From JANXQG01 sp964615095 (GTDB lineage: Bacteria > Planctomycetota > Planctomycetia > Pirellulales > Thermoguttaceae): a stretch of DNA of 64,000 nucleotides. Shown piece after piece: positions 43,349-53,442 of this stretch; position 1 is the stretch's first letter; each line of letters opens with the position of its first letter. The position numbers were made by a program, and so were the translations under genes. The stretch spans positions 1-64,000 of the forward strand of contig CAZTPX010000026.1 in the NCBI GenBank assembly GCA_964615095.1, given 5' to 3'. The notes beneath the pieces were generated by a model. It did no database searches and was not told the origin of the DNA. It saw only the letters and a program-made list of their open reading frames with translations.

Positions 43349-46300
43349 ATGAGAACTTTGCTTACAGCGTTCATCGGCCTGATCTTGTGCAGTCCTGCGG
43401 CAGCGGAAAACAGCGAGCCGCTGCCCACGTTTGCGGAAACGTGCTTCCAGGCGCGCCCCGCGGGCAGCTTTCTTCTCGTGCCCGAGGCGCAACGCATGCT
43501 GGAAGCCACGGGACCGGGAAGCAACCTTTCTCCGGGCGATCGTGGCAGCGTACGGCTGAATGGGCTGTTTCGCGTCCGCGATTGGACGCCCGAAAGCACC
43601 CTGCGGGTGGCCCTGGACAATCCCGGCAGCCAACTGCGAATCCACGCCTGGGGCGAGGGGCATGGCGCTTCGCTCTTCCTGACCGCGGCCGGCGCGGCTT
43701 ACCGCATCACGCAGCAGCCCAGCGAAGCCATGACCAAGCAGGACCCCCGCCTGACCCTTGACCGGCTCGTGACTACCGATGATCGTCGCGGTTTTCGCCT
43801 GCCCCACGGCGCATATCAGGTCCGTTGCCAGGATGGGGCCGTCGTGGTGACTAAGGGCAACGTGCGCCTGCTGACCGCTCCCCTGGAAGGCACGGTCAAG
43901 AGCCTTTACATCGAGGCGCCCGACTACGCGGTGTTGCAGGACCTGGCCCTCTTCCGCAGCGGACCAGTGCCCGAAGAAATCGCGCCCGTGCATCGGGTTG
44001 TGCTCGACGGCATGCAGCCTGCCCGGCTTGCTTGGAAGGCGACCCTGCCCAAGGGCGCGCGTTTGCAGAAACTGGGCGACGGCTGCGTGGAACTCGCGGC
44101 GGAGAACTCCGCGGAGACTGCCTTTGCCACACTATCCTTGGGCAGGCCGGGCCTATTCGAGGTCGTCGCTCAAATCGACGACGCCACCCCCGGAACCGGC
44201 ATTGCCTTCCTCAATTCCAAGGGTGAGCCGTTGGACGGCCTCGAGTTCGGCCGCGAAGGCGGCAAGAGACTTGCCTTCGGCTTTGGCAGCCCGCAACAGC
44301 CACCGTCGCTAGATAATTTCGATTTCCGCAATCGCCCCGCGCCGCTGGCCGGGCCGCGGCAATGGCTGCGGCTGGTCATGACCGCCGGATCGATCAAATG
44401 CTGGGTCAGCGGCGACGGTGTCCATTGGGGCCGGGCGCTGGAGGGACACGACCGCTACGGTCCCTGGCAATCGATCGGGCTTTATGCCAGGACAGCCAAC
44501 GATCGCAGCAATCCGGACAATGCGGCCCGACATATCCGCTTGCGCAGCCTGCTGGTCCGCGAGCTTAGCGGGCTCACCGGGGCTGTCGCGGCGGATCTGC
44601 TCGCCAAGGCGGCGACCGTGGGCGTGGCCATGAAGTCCGACCAGGGCGAATCGCCCCAGGCCTGGACAGAGCGCATTACGCGATTGGCGCCCGCGGGCGT
44701 TTCGCCCATGGCCTGGCGCTTCGCCTGCACGCTTCAGGCCTTAGCCGCTTTGGTGCAGCCCGACGCGGCCCAGGCCTTGCTGCATCGCGCCGTGCGCGAG
44801 TATCTGAACGATCTTCGTTCGACGCGGGCCAAGATCGATCTCTTGCAAGATGCGGCCCTCGTCTGGCCAACTCGCCTGGACCGCTGTCAAGCGCAGTTGG
44901 AGCATTGGGAACGGCTGGGCCGCGAAGTGCTTAATGCCGGCGGCCGCGCCGAGTTCGGGCTTTACCAGCAGGCCTTCATGGAAACTTCGCTCAGCGATCC
45001 GCCCGAACGCAGCGGTCCCATCTCCTGGGAGCTTGCTCGTGACGCCACGATCCTGTTCTTTGCCGAACGCCGCGAAGCAGATCTGACCCGCATCACGATT
45101 CTCGTCCTCTTCTGGCGGGGAAACGACCGGCAAGTGGCCGGTTGGCCCGCGGGCCCGCAACTCGACCTGTTGCTGAAATGGTTGAATGTGTACCCCGTGA
45201 GCGGGAAACCGCAGGGGCGGGCTGCGGCGATCAATTCTATCCGCGCGGTCACTCCGCCGCTGAGCCGGGCTGGCAACAACATCCTCTCGGAACTGCAATC
45301 CACGTTGGAAGGAAGGCAATATGCCGACGCGGCCCGGATCCTGGTCGCCTGTGCGCCGCCACGCGATGAGGGCCTCGTTCCCGTAGCGAACGACGATCAG
45401 CTTTTCGTCTCGTTTCCAACCGTGGTGCGGCTGCTGATGCGCGAACATCGCGGCCTCTCCGAGGCCATGCTCGGCCAGGTTGGGCCGGCCGACCAGTTCA
45501 AGATCGAGCAGACCTTGGCCCAGGGCGATGTGGCCGCCGTGGAGGCCTTGTCGCTGCAATACTGCGGCGCGCCGGCCGCCGCACAGCCTTGTCAATGGCT
45601 GGGCGATCGGGCCATGGCTGCCGCGGACCTTGCCCAGGCCATCGCCTGGTATGACGAAGGTCTCCGTTGGGCTGCACCTGCCCAGCAGCCGGAGCTTGCT
45701 GCCCGCAAACGCCTTGTTTTGGCCATGTTGGGTTCAGCTTGGGGACAGCCGGCCGCCCAACCCATCGCGTTTAGCGGTATGAAGGCGCCGCAGCAGCAGT
45801 TCGAAGGTTGGGTCCGCGATCAGCTCGCCCGGCGGCGGACCGCGGCGGAAGCGGCCGCTTCCGCCGATTTCCTGCCTCTGGTTGCCGCTGTGCAACCCGG
45901 GCAATTTCAGGCGGCGATCTTCGACCCACTCAACGCTTCCGCCGGGCGAGGTATCCTAGGCGCTGAGCTGCCGTACGAATTGGGAGTCGTCGATTGGGCC
46001 TGGCGGCACGCGACGATGCTGGGCGAAGACTCGGCGCTCGTCGTCGAGCGCGCACGGATCGTGGCCTTCGACCTGGCGGGCGGAAGAGTCCGCTGGGAAT
46101 CTCCCCTTCGCAACGGTTCGTCGCCCACCCCTTCGTGGCCGCTGGTCCGTGGGCAGAGAATTTACGTCCGCGCCGCCGTGGCCGGTGATCGGGCTGGCGT
46201 GGCATGCCTCGACGGCAAAACGGGCCGTAACCTCTGGCTCCGCGATTGTGGCGGTACGGCGGCCTGCGATCCGCTCTGGTATCGCGGACGGCTCCTGGTC

Positions 46301-48376
46301 CTCACGATCGGGCCGCCCGGCGAACAGGTCATCGCGCCGCTGTGCCTCGTCGAACTCAATCCCGAGACCGGCGAGGTGATTTCCAGGCGGCAAATTCTGG
46401 AATTGACCGATCGCGAGAAAATACCCAGCGAATGCCAGGCCTCCTGGGCCGGCAATCGGCTCGTGGCGCTGGTAGCAGGATGCGTGCTCTCGATCGACCT
46501 GCAAGGGCGGATCGCCTGGCTCCGTCAAGCGACGACTTTGCCTGCGGCACTCGACCCCGCCTTCGCTCAGCAGCGTTGCCAGCCGGCAATCGAATCCGGC
46601 GGGTGGTTCTTCGTTCAACAGCCCGGAAGTTGCGCGATCGATTGCCTTGCCGTGGAGACAGGACGGCTCCGCTGGCGGCGAGGGATCATCGGCTTGCAGA
46701 GCATTGCCGACCTGCCGGGCAACCGCCTCATGGCGAGAACCGCGCGGGGGCTGGTCGCCTTGAGCAAGACGACGGGCGAGGTCCTTTGGCAGTGCGAGTC
46801 GTCCGGCATGTTGTCCGCCTTTGTCCACACGACCTCCGGCCTGATCCTTGGCGCCGCGCCGGCGACCATCGGCGGCAAGCCGCAACTCGTGTTCTTCGGA
46901 ATCGATCTTGCCACGGGACAAGTGCGGGCCCGCGGCGCCGTGCCGCTGGAGAAGAATCAGCCCATCCTTTTCGGACCGGTCACGCAGCGCAGCGCAGGGC
47001 CGGGCGACAAAGCATATGAGGCCGTGCTCGTCAGCCCCACGGCGGCCACGCTGGGAGTCGAAGAGATTCGTACACTAGCTCAGCGACTGCGTCAGGAGCC
47101 TGGCCATATTGTCGCGACCTCCGACGCTGACCACCGCATCGAGGGCAATCTCGCGTCGGGTTGGCGTGGCAGCGGCGCGACGATCGCCCACGATGGCCCG
47201 GCCCAGGCTGGCCTACGGTCGTTGCCGCTGGATGGTTTGGCCACGGACCCGGCCCCGCAGTCCGACGCCCTGTTGGAATTCCACAACGGCGACCGCCTGC
47301 GCGGGACCATCCGCGGCTACGTGGCGGCTTCGAGCCAGCCCGGGCAGAGCGCGGGCGCCCAAATGTTGGTGCAGCTTGCCGGGGAATCTCCATCCACGGA
47401 GAAGCCGATCGCCGTCGAAACCGATTGGCTGCGGCGGATCGTGTTCGACGCGGCCGGGCAGTCGCGGCACTGCCCGCCGCGGTCGCTCGTCTGTCGCGAT
47501 GGGCGCGTGATGGCATTCCGCACGCTGCGCTTCAGCGGCGACGGCGTAATCCTGCTCACCGATCGCGGCCTCGTGCGGCTCGCCTACCGCGATTTGACGG
47601 AAGTCATGATGCAACCGGTCGACGCCTGGGAGGCCTATCAGCGTCAGCTTGCGAAGATCGATGCCAACTGCGATGCGGGCATCGTCCGCCTGGTGGCGGG
47701 ACAAAGCATGGTTCTGACCGTGTCCGCCGCCGGGGTCCCGGCAAACGAGGCGGCCGGATCGACGTGCTATGTGCAACCGGCCTGGAGCCGCACGCCGGTG
47801 CCTGTCGCCTGGTCTGCCGTGTGTACGGTATGGAGGGCGCCGGCGACGGTCGTTCCGCTCTCGCTGTTCGCGCCCCAGCAGATCACGCAGCGCGGGGCCT
47901 TGGGCAGCAGTTGGAAGTGGCAAGCGGACCGCAATGTGGCGGGCGGCGAGCTGCGCAGCGGTGGTGTCCGCTGTCTCTGGGGGTTTGGCGTCCATGCGCC
48001 CAACGAAATGGTCTTCCGCCTGCCCGATTCCGCACGGACCTTTCATAGCGGCCTAGGCATCGATGCCGCCGCGGGCGATTCGGGGTGTGTCGTGGCGAAA
48101 GTCTACCTCAACGCAGCGTCCGGCACACCGGTGTATCAAAGCAAGCCGCTGCTGGGCGGCCAGCCCGCCGTTTCCACCGGCGAAATCAATCTCGTCAGCG
48201 GCAACGCAGCAGCCCGGCAACTAGTATTGGTCGTCGAGGACGGCGGCGATGCGCGCGGCCCGAATGCCGATCCGCTGGACATCGGTGATCATGTCGACTG
48301 GCTCGAGCCGACCCTCTTGCTCGACCCCGACAAGCTGCGTGCGGCCGTAAAGAAGTATCGGCCAGCCGCAAAATAG
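43349..48376 (+). CDS. Giant secreted protein: PQQ-type propeller with C-terminal NPCBM domain
   Basis: The 1675-residue protein has a signal peptide (cut near SPAAAEN) and several modules. Residues about 30-380 contain two beta-sandwich segments (FEVVAQIDDATPGTGIAFLNSKGEPL). Residues 380-900 are helical and TPR-like (DAAQALLHRAVREYLNDL). Residues about 880-1250 are PQQ-like propeller blades (GRVRWESPLRNGSSP, GKTGRNLWLRDCGG, TGEVLWQCESSG). The C-terminal 170 residues (RCLWGFGVHAPNEMVFRLPD, KVYLNAASGTPVYQSKPL, DIGDHVDWLEPTLLLDP) are an NPCBM carbohydrate-binding domain. It is expected to be extracellular and to bind a polysaccharide; no catalytic site is evident. It is the longest gene in the window and has no close partner gene. 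Confidence 0.7.
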   Translation: MRTLLTAFIGLILCSPAAAENSEPLPTFAETCFQARPAGSFLLVPEAQRMLEATGPGSNLSPGDRGSVRLNGLFRVRDWTPESTLRVALDNPGSQLRIHAWGEGHGASLFLTAAGAAYRITQQPSEAMTKQDPRLTLDRLVTTDDRRGFRLPHGAYQVRCQDGAVVVTKGNVRLLTAPLEGTVKSLYIEAPDYAVLQDLALFRSGPVPEEIAPVHRVVLDGMQPARLAWKATLPKGARLQKLGDGCVELAAENSAETAFATLSLGRPGLFEVVAQIDDATPGTGIAFLNSKGEPLDGLEFGREGGKRLAFGFGSPQQPPSLDNFDFRNRPAPLAGPRQWLRLVMTAGSIKCWVSGDGVHWGRALEGHDRYGPWQSIGLYARTANDRSNPDNAARHIRLRSLLVRELSGLTGAVAADLLAKAATVGVAMKSDQGESPQAWTERITRLAPAGVSPMAWRFACTLQALAALVQPDAAQALLHRAVREYLNDLRSTRAKIDLLQDAALVWPTRLDRCQAQLEHWERLGREVLNAGGRAEFGLYQQAFMETSLSDPPERSGPISWELARDATILFFAERREADLTRITILVLFWRGNDRQVAGWPAGPQLDLLLKWLNVYPVSGKPQGRAAAINSIRAVTPPLSRAGNNILSELQSTLEGRQYADAARILVACAPPRDEGLVPVANDDQLFVSFPTVVRLLMREHRGLSEAMLGQVGPADQFKIEQTLAQGDVAAVEALSLQYCGAPAAAQPCQWLGDRAMAAADLAQAIAWYDEGLRWAAPAQQPELAARKRLVLAMLGSAWGQPAAQPIAFSGMKAPQQQFEGWVRDQLARRRTAAEAAASADFLPLVAAVQPGQFQAAIFDPLNASAGRGILGAELPYELGVVDWAWRHATMLGEDSALVVERARIVAFDLAGGRVRWESPLRNGSSPTPSWPLVRGQRIYVRAAVAGDRAGVACLDGKTGRNLWLRDCGGTAACDPLWYRGRLLVLTIGPPGEQVIAPLCLVELNPETGEVISRRQILELTDREKIPSECQASWAGNRLVALVAGCVLSIDLQGRIAWLRQATTLPAALDPAFAQQRCQPAIESGGWFFVQQPGSCAIDCLAVETGRLRWRRGIIGLQSIADLPGNRLMARTARGLVALSKTTGEVLWQCESSGMLSAFVHTTSGLILGAAPATIGGKPQLVFFGIDLATGQVRARGAVPLEKNQPILFGPVTQRSAGPGDKAYEAVLVSPTAATLGVEEIRTLAQRLRQEPGHIVATSDADHRIEGNLASGWRGSGATIAHDGPAQAGLRSLPLDGLATDPAPQSDALLEFHNGDRLRGTIRGYVAASSQPGQSAGAQMLVQLAGESPSTEKPIAVETDWLRRIVFDAAGQSRHCPPRSLVCRDGRVMAFRTLRFSGDGVILLTDRGLVRLAYRDLTEVMMQPVDAWEAYQRQLAKIDANCDAGIVRLVAGQSMVLTVSAAGVPANEAAGSTCYVQPAWSRTPVPVAWSAVCTVWRAPATVVPLSLFAPQQITQRGALGSSWKWQADRNVAGGELRSGGVRCLWGFGVHAPNEMVFRLPDSARTFHSGLGIDAAAGDSGCVVAKVYLNAASGTPVYQSKPLLGGQPAVSTGEINLVSGNAAARQLVLVVEDGGDARGPNADPLDIGDHVDWLEPTLLLDPDKLRAAVKKYRPAAK

Positions 48377-48383
48377 TACGGTT

Positions 48384-48408
48384 GTTGGAGTCCCGCCTTG
48401 AGGCGGCG
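48384..48408. repeat. Half element of the GTTGGAGTCC palindrome family
   Basis: GTTGGAGTCCCGCCTTGAGG begins eight bases after the stop of the giant gene. It forms a short CCGCCT-TG-AGGCGG stem (48393-48406). The same first 11 bases occur at 1722 and (one base different) at 22628. It may end the upstream transcript. Confidence 0.5.
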
Positions 48409-48606
48409 TATGGATTATAGACAACCGGAGCTGCCATAGTCAAATAATCTTCAACAGCAGGCGATACATTTTGCCGTACATCGAGCCTATAATTGTGGCG
48501 TCGAATACTCTTGAGATAGGAACAAGCCCACGCGACAGGTTCCAATGCCATGGAAACACCGCGACCGGTACGAGCCCCTCCGGAGAATCTCGGGGGAAAG
48601 AGCTCG

Positions 48607-50469
48607 ATGGAAGCAGAACTCGTCGATTTTTTCCAGTTCTCGCTGGAAATGCTCTGCATTGCCAGCGGCGACGGCTATTTCAAGCGTGTGAATCCCGCTT
48701 TCGAGAGAATCCTCGGTCATAGCGCGCACGAGGTGCTTTCCCGTCCGTTCGCCGACTTTATCCACCCCGAGGACCAAGAGAAGACGAAGCAGGAATTGCG
48801 CAAGCTGGTCGAGGGTGAACCGACCATCCAGTTTGAGAATCGCTACCGTTGCCGAGACGGAACCTACCGTTGGCTGTCGTGGACGGCCATGCCGCAAGAC
48901 GGCGGCGAACGTATCTATGCGGTCGCCACGGACGTGAGCTGGCGAAAACAGGCCGAAACCGTGTTGCGCGAGAGCGAGCAGCGCTATCGGCAACTTCTGG
49001 AGGCAGTCACCAGCTACACCTATTCGGTGGAACTCAGGGAGGGCGTGCCGCGTTCAACCGCCCACAGTATTGGGTGCCTGGCTGTCACGGGCTACACCCC
49101 CGAAAACTATGCATCCGATCCTTACCTCTGGATCACCATGGTCCATCCCGATGACCGTGAATTGGTGCGGCGACACGCGGCAAGCACCTTGGCGGAAAGC
49201 CAGAACAGTCCGATCGAGCACAGGATTCTCCATCGAGACGGGAGTGTTCGCTGGGTGCGCCACAAGATCGTCGCACACCACGATGCCCAGGGGCGCTTGG
49301 TGCGCTACGACGGTCTCATCGAGGACATCACGGAACGCAAGGTGAGTGAAGAGCGCTTCCGGCTCCTCGTCGAGTCTGCTCCCGACGCCATCCTGGTGGT
49401 GGACGGCAGCGGGCGGATCGTTCTCGTAAATGTCCAGGCGGAAACGCTGTTCGGCTACTCCCGCGAGGAACTGCTGGGGCAGACGGTGGAGCTTCTCGTG
49501 CCACATGATCAAGGCGGTCAGCATGCGGGGAACCGCGCGGCGTATACCGCAAGGCCCTACCCTCGCATGATGGGCACACACTCCGGGCTGCGCGGTCTGC
49601 GCAAGGACGGTAGCGAATTTCCCGTCGACATCGCCTTGAGCTCCATGGAGACGGAACAGGGCATGCTGGTCTATGCGACGGTTCGCGACTTGACGGAACT
49701 CAAGCGGGCGGAAGAGATGGTGCGCGAGAATCTGGCGCACCTCTTAGCCGCGCAGAAGATCCAGGAGCACCTTCTGCCCAAACTTCCGCCCGTGTTGCCG
49801 GGGTGCGACATTGCCGGGGCCTTGTATCCGGCCGAGTTCGCGGCCGGCGACCACTTCGACTTCCTTCCCATGCCCGATGGCTGCCTGGGAATCGTCGTTG
49901 CCGACGTCGCCGGACACGGGATCGGCCCTGCCATCTTGATGGCTTCCACGCACGCGCACATGCACTCGCTGGCGGCGACTTACAGCGACGTCGAAGAAAT
50001 CCTCCACCGTGCGAACCTTATCCTTGGCGGCGAGACGGACCCGGAGCGGTTTGTCACAATGCTTTTTGTCCGGCTTGATCCTCGCGCACAGACGCTCACG
50101 TACGCCAGTGCAGGCCATCCGACCGCATATGTCCTCAATGGCCTCGGGGACGTGAAAGCCATGCTCTCCAGCACGTCCTTTCCCCTGGGCGTCGAGCTCG
50201 ATGCCCGCTTTCCAGCCGGGAATCCGACCACGCTTCAGCCGGGCGACATTGCCGTGCTGTTTACCGATGGGCTGATCGAGGCGAGTTCGGCAAATGGGAA
50301 GCCCTTTGGCCGGGATCGCGTGATTCAGGTCGTTGCCCGCCACCGCGGGGAAACTGCCATTGCGATCATCGCTGCCCTCTACGAAACGGTGACCGACTTT
50401 TCCGGTGGCAAGAAACTCGATGACGACATTACGATCGTCGTGATCAAGGTGGAAGCCCGTGGCGACTGA
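48607..50469 (+). CDS. PAS-PAS-PAS-SpoIIE (PP2C-type) Ser/Thr phosphatase
   Basis: ATG 48607 is preceded by GGGGGAAAG and gives 620 residues; an earlier ATG at 48550 lacks such a site. Three PAS domains follow (about 1-125, 126-255, 256-375), with LRESEQRYRQLLEAVTSYTYSVEL and FRLLVESAPDAILVVDGSGRI. The C-terminal SpoIIE/PP2C domain shows AAGDHFDFLPMPDG, VVADVAGHGIGPAILMAS, YASAGHPTAYVLNG, AVLFTDGLIEAS and LDDDITIVVIKV. Metal-binding Asp residues are present. It likely dephosphorylates an anti-anti-sigma factor in a partner-switching stress pathway after the PAS domains sense a signal. No STAS or HATPase partner gene is adjacent. GlnD starts 79 bases downstream. Confidence 0.9.
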   Translation: MEAELVDFFQFSLEMLCIASGDGYFKRVNPAFERILGHSAHEVLSRPFADFIHPEDQEKTKQELRKLVEGEPTIQFENRYRCRDGTYRWLSWTAMPQDGGERIYAVATDVSWRKQAETVLRESEQRYRQLLEAVTSYTYSVELREGVPRSTAHSIGCLAVTGYTPENYASDPYLWITMVHPDDRELVRRHAASTLAESQNSPIEHRILHRDGSVRWVRHKIVAHHDAQGRLVRYDGLIEDITERKVSEERFRLLVESAPDAILVVDGSGRIVLVNVQAETLFGYSREELLGQTVELLVPHDQGGQHAGNRAAYTARPYPRMMGTHSGLRGLRKDGSEFPVDIALSSMETEQGMLVYATVRDLTELKRAEEMVRENLAHLLAAQKIQEHLLPKLPPVLPGCDIAGALYPAEFAAGDHFDFLPMPDGCLGIVVADVAGHGIGPAILMASTHAHMHSLAATYSDVEEILHRANLILGGETDPERFVTMLFVRLDPRAQTLTYASAGHPTAYVLNGLGDVKAMLSSTSFPLGVELDARFPAGNPTTLQPGDIAVLFTDGLIEASSANGKPFGRDRVIQVVARHRGETAIAIIAALYETVTDFSGGKKLDDDITIVVIKVEARGD

Positions 50470-50548
50470 CGAACGGCCGCTTGGCAAGTCGTCATTTGTT
50501 TTGTAGGATTTCTCTATCCATTCGTCAATTGAACTACGTCATCCCCCC

Positions 50549-53191
50549 ATGTTGCGTTCCAACGTACTGGCGGCCAAAGCCCGCCTGGCAAAAGGTCACG
50601 AGGATTTCAAGGCCCGGCACCTGGCCGGTTGCCCCGGGATCGAACTTTGCGCGCTGAACAGCAACCTGCGGGACGCCGTGGTCCTGGAACTGATCGATGA
50701 CGCCCTGCGGGACCTGGGCGATGGGGGGGCCAAGGGCCTGATCAACGACATCGCCGTCGTGGCCCACGGCGGCTACGGCCGCCGCGATGTGGCGCCCTAC
50801 AGCGACGTCGATCTGATGATCCTGCACCGCCCGGCCGCCGCCACGCGCCTCTTCCCGCTGGCCGAGCGCCTGCTCCGCGACATTTTCGACGTGGGGCTGG
50901 TCCTGGGGCATAGCGTCCGCACCGTGCGCGAGGCCTGCCGGCTGGCCTCGCGCGATGCCATGATCTGCACCTCGTTGGTCGATTCCCGCTTGCTGGCCGG
51001 CAACCCGCTGATCTTCGAGAGCTTCATGCACCATTTTCGCCAGCGGGTCCGCTGGCGCTGTGGCCGGCTGCTGGCGGGCATCAAGAAGTCGCGCGACGAC
51101 GAGCGCCACCGCTACGGCGAGACGGTCTTCCTCTTGGAGCCGAACATCAAGCGTTCGCAGGGCACGCTCCGCGATCTGCAGTTGTTGCGCTGGATCGGCT
51201 TCACGCGCTATGGCGTGGCCGACTTCGCCGACCTGCGCGATTGCGGCGCCTTGAGCCAGGAGGATTACGACGCCATCCAGCCGGCCTACGCCTTCCTCCT
51301 CTGGTTGCGCAACGACTTGCACTTCCACTCGGCCCAGGCCAGCGACGTGCTCACACGCTCGGAGCAGCTCCGCCTGGCCGAGCACGGCGGCTTCACGGCG
51401 GCCGACGGGCTGTTGCCGGTCGAACATTTTATGCGTGACTACTTCCGCCACACCAGCCGCGTCAGCCATGTGGCCACGAAGTTCCTGGCCAAGGCCACCA
51501 CCAACGTCTGGATCGACAAGACCTTGACGGTCCTCTTCGGCCACCATATCGAGTCGGACTTCCTGGTCGGGCCGGTAGGCATGATGACCACGCGCAAGGG
51601 CCTGGCGCGGTTACAGGGCAACCTGGCGGCGATCATGCAAATGGTCGATCTGGCCAACATACATGACGTGCCTATTGCCGCCTTCACCTGGGAAACGATC
51701 CGCCGCGAGGCGCCGCACCTGCCGCCGCACTTGCCGCCAGAGGCCAGCCGACACTTCCTCTCGCTCCTGGCCCACCCCGGCCGCTTGGGCGACTTGCTCC
51801 GCGACCTCCACGAAGTGGCGATTCTGGAACGCTTCCTGCCCGAGTTCGCCCGCGCCCGCGGCCTGTTGCAGTTCAACCAGTATCACAAGTACACGGTCGA
51901 CGAGCATTGTATCCGCGCGGTGGAGTTCGCCGAGCAACTGCTGGACGATCCGGGACCGGTGGGCCGCGTCTATCGGGGGCTGAAGGACAAGCATCTCCTG
52001 CACCTGGCCTTGCTCATCCACGATCTGGGCAAGGGCCTGCTGGAGGACCACCGCGAGGTCGGGCTGAAGATTGCCGAGCAGACCGGCTGGCGGCTGGGAC
52101 TCCAGCCGCACGAGACGGAGACCATCAAGTTCCTCGTCCACAAGCACCTGCGCATGAATCACTTGGCCCTCCGCCGCGATACCAGCGACGAGGACTTGGT
52201 AGTCCGCTTCGCCGTGCAGGTCGGCTCGCCGGAGTTGCTGCAGATGCTCTACGTGCTCACGGCCGCCGACTTAGGCGCGGTGGGGCCCGACGTCTGGGAC
52301 GGCTGGAAATCACAGGTGCTGACCGACCTTTACCACCGGGCCATGCAGCAACTGGCCGGCGACAGCCCGGCGACCACGACCGACCACCTCTTCGAACGCA
52401 AGCGGGAAGAGATCCGCACCTGCCTCAGTGGTGATGCGGACGAGGCCTGGTACGGCCGGCACGTCGATGCCCTAACCGCCGGTTACCTCAGCGCCACGTC
52501 GGCCGAACAGGCCGCGGCGGACCTGCGCTTGCTGCACGACCTGGCGCCCGGCGCCGTCCGGGCCACGGCCAGCTACGAGCCTGACGCGGCCACGCTGCAG
52601 GTCACCGTGGGTACCTCCGAGGCGGTCGCCCCCGGCATCTTCCATAAGCTCACCGGTGCCCTGACCAGCCAGGGCCTGGAGATCCGCTCGGCCCAAATCC
52701 ACACGCTGGCCGAGGGGCTGGTCCTGGACCGCTTCTGGGTCCACGATCCCGATTATGCCGGGGCGTCGCCGCCCGATCGCATTCGCACGCTCAACCAGGC
52801 GGTCGAGAAATCGCTGCATGCCGAAAGCGGCCAGGCTCCCGCGTTCCGCCGTACCTGGAAGTCTAGCGAGCAGCGCACGATCTTCGGTCCGAAGCCGCAA
52901 ATCCGCGTCAACACGGATAACAGCACCTCGGACCGTTACACGATCATCGACGTCTTCGCCTACGACCGCACCGGCTTGCTCTACGCCGTGACGCGGGCCC
53001 TGTTCGAACTGGGCTGTTCCGTCTGGCGGGCGAAGATCAGCACCTACCTCGACCAGGTCCTCGACGTCTTCTACGTGACCGACCAGGAGAACCGCAAGAT
53101 CGTGGACCAGAAGCGGCTGGATGCGATCCGGCAACGGTTGCTGGAGGTGATCGGCGAGGATCCCGCGCCGCAGGGCGCGCCGACATCGTAG
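50549..53191 (+). CDS. glnD: [Protein-PII] uridylyltransferase/uridylyl-removing enzyme
   Basis: The 880-residue protein has all GlnD parts in order: nucleotidyltransferase core HGGYGRRDVAPYSDVDLMIL (G74-G75-x-G77-R78, S85-D86-x-D88), PII-uridylyltransferase helical domain, HD domain (LALLIHDLGKGLLEDH, His491-Asp492) and two C-terminal ACT domains (APGIFHKLTGALTSQGLEIR and YDRTGLLYAVTRALFELGCS) that sense glutamine. Length is close to the 890 residues of E. coli GlnD. It uridylylates PII when glutamine is low and removes UMP when it is high. No glnB, glnA or amtB lies in the window, so the PII partner is elsewhere. No Shine-Dalgarno is obvious. Confidence 0.95.
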   Translation: MLRSNVLAAKARLAKGHEDFKARHLAGCPGIELCALNSNLRDAVVLELIDDALRDLGDGGAKGLINDIAVVAHGGYGRRDVAPYSDVDLMILHRPAAATRLFPLAERLLRDIFDVGLVLGHSVRTVREACRLASRDAMICTSLVDSRLLAGNPLIFESFMHHFRQRVRWRCGRLLAGIKKSRDDERHRYGETVFLLEPNIKRSQGTLRDLQLLRWIGFTRYGVADFADLRDCGALSQEDYDAIQPAYAFLLWLRNDLHFHSAQASDVLTRSEQLRLAEHGGFTAADGLLPVEHFMRDYFRHTSRVSHVATKFLAKATTNVWIDKTLTVLFGHHIESDFLVGPVGMMTTRKGLARLQGNLAAIMQMVDLANIHDVPIAAFTWETIRREAPHLPPHLPPEASRHFLSLLAHPGRLGDLLRDLHEVAILERFLPEFARARGLLQFNQYHKYTVDEHCIRAVEFAEQLLDDPGPVGRVYRGLKDKHLLHLALLIHDLGKGLLEDHREVGLKIAEQTGWRLGLQPHETETIKFLVHKHLRMNHLALRRDTSDEDLVVRFAVQVGSPELLQMLYVLTAADLGAVGPDVWDGWKSQVLTDLYHRAMQQLAGDSPATTTDHLFERKREEIRTCLSGDADEAWYGRHVDALTAGYLSATSAEQAAADLRLLHDLAPGAVRATASYEPDAATLQVTVGTSEAVAPGIFHKLTGALTSQGLEIRSAQIHTLAEGLVLDRFWVHDPDYAGASPPDRIRTLNQAVEKSLHAESGQAPAFRRTWKSSEQRTIFGPKPQIRVNTDNSTSDRYTIIDVFAYDRTGLLYAVTRALFELGCSVWRAKISTYLDQVLDVFYVTDQENRKIVDQKRLDAIRQRLLEVIGEDPAPQGAPTS

Positions 53192-53205
53192 CGCGGAGCA
53201 ATATC

Positions 53206-53419
53206 GTAGGGTGGGCCGAGTAACACGAGTCCCACCATCAACCCGAAATCCGAAAAAGGAAGCACGAAATTCGAAACAAATACAAATGATGAAAAATCAA
53301 ATGACCAAAACCGTTTTGAGCTTTTGCCATTTTGCATTTGAATTTGTTTCGGATTTCGACATTCGAATTTCGTATTTCCTTCCTTAGTGGTGGGACTCGC
53401 GTTGCTCGGCCCACCCTAC
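53206..53419. repeat. Long inverted repeat, 214 bp, with AT-rich interior
   Basis: Arms GTAGGGTGGGCCGAGTAACA... (53206-53237) and its complement (53388-53419) pair at 30 of 32 positions. Inside, further imperfect inverted stretches (GAAACAAATACAAATG against CATTTGAATTTGTTTC) make it nearly palindromic throughout and AT-rich. It lies between glnD (stop 53191) and the pnkp remnant. No ORF is supported. It may be a non-autonomous mobile element; no target-site duplication could be defined by eye. Confidence 0.75.
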
Positions 53420-53442
53420 GGCACAAAAGCCTACACGCAGCC

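Noticed and set aside
43387..47019. Overlapping frames within the giant PQQ/NPCBM gene
   Set aside because: They lack motifs; the 1675-residue frame shows consistent domain signatures end to end.
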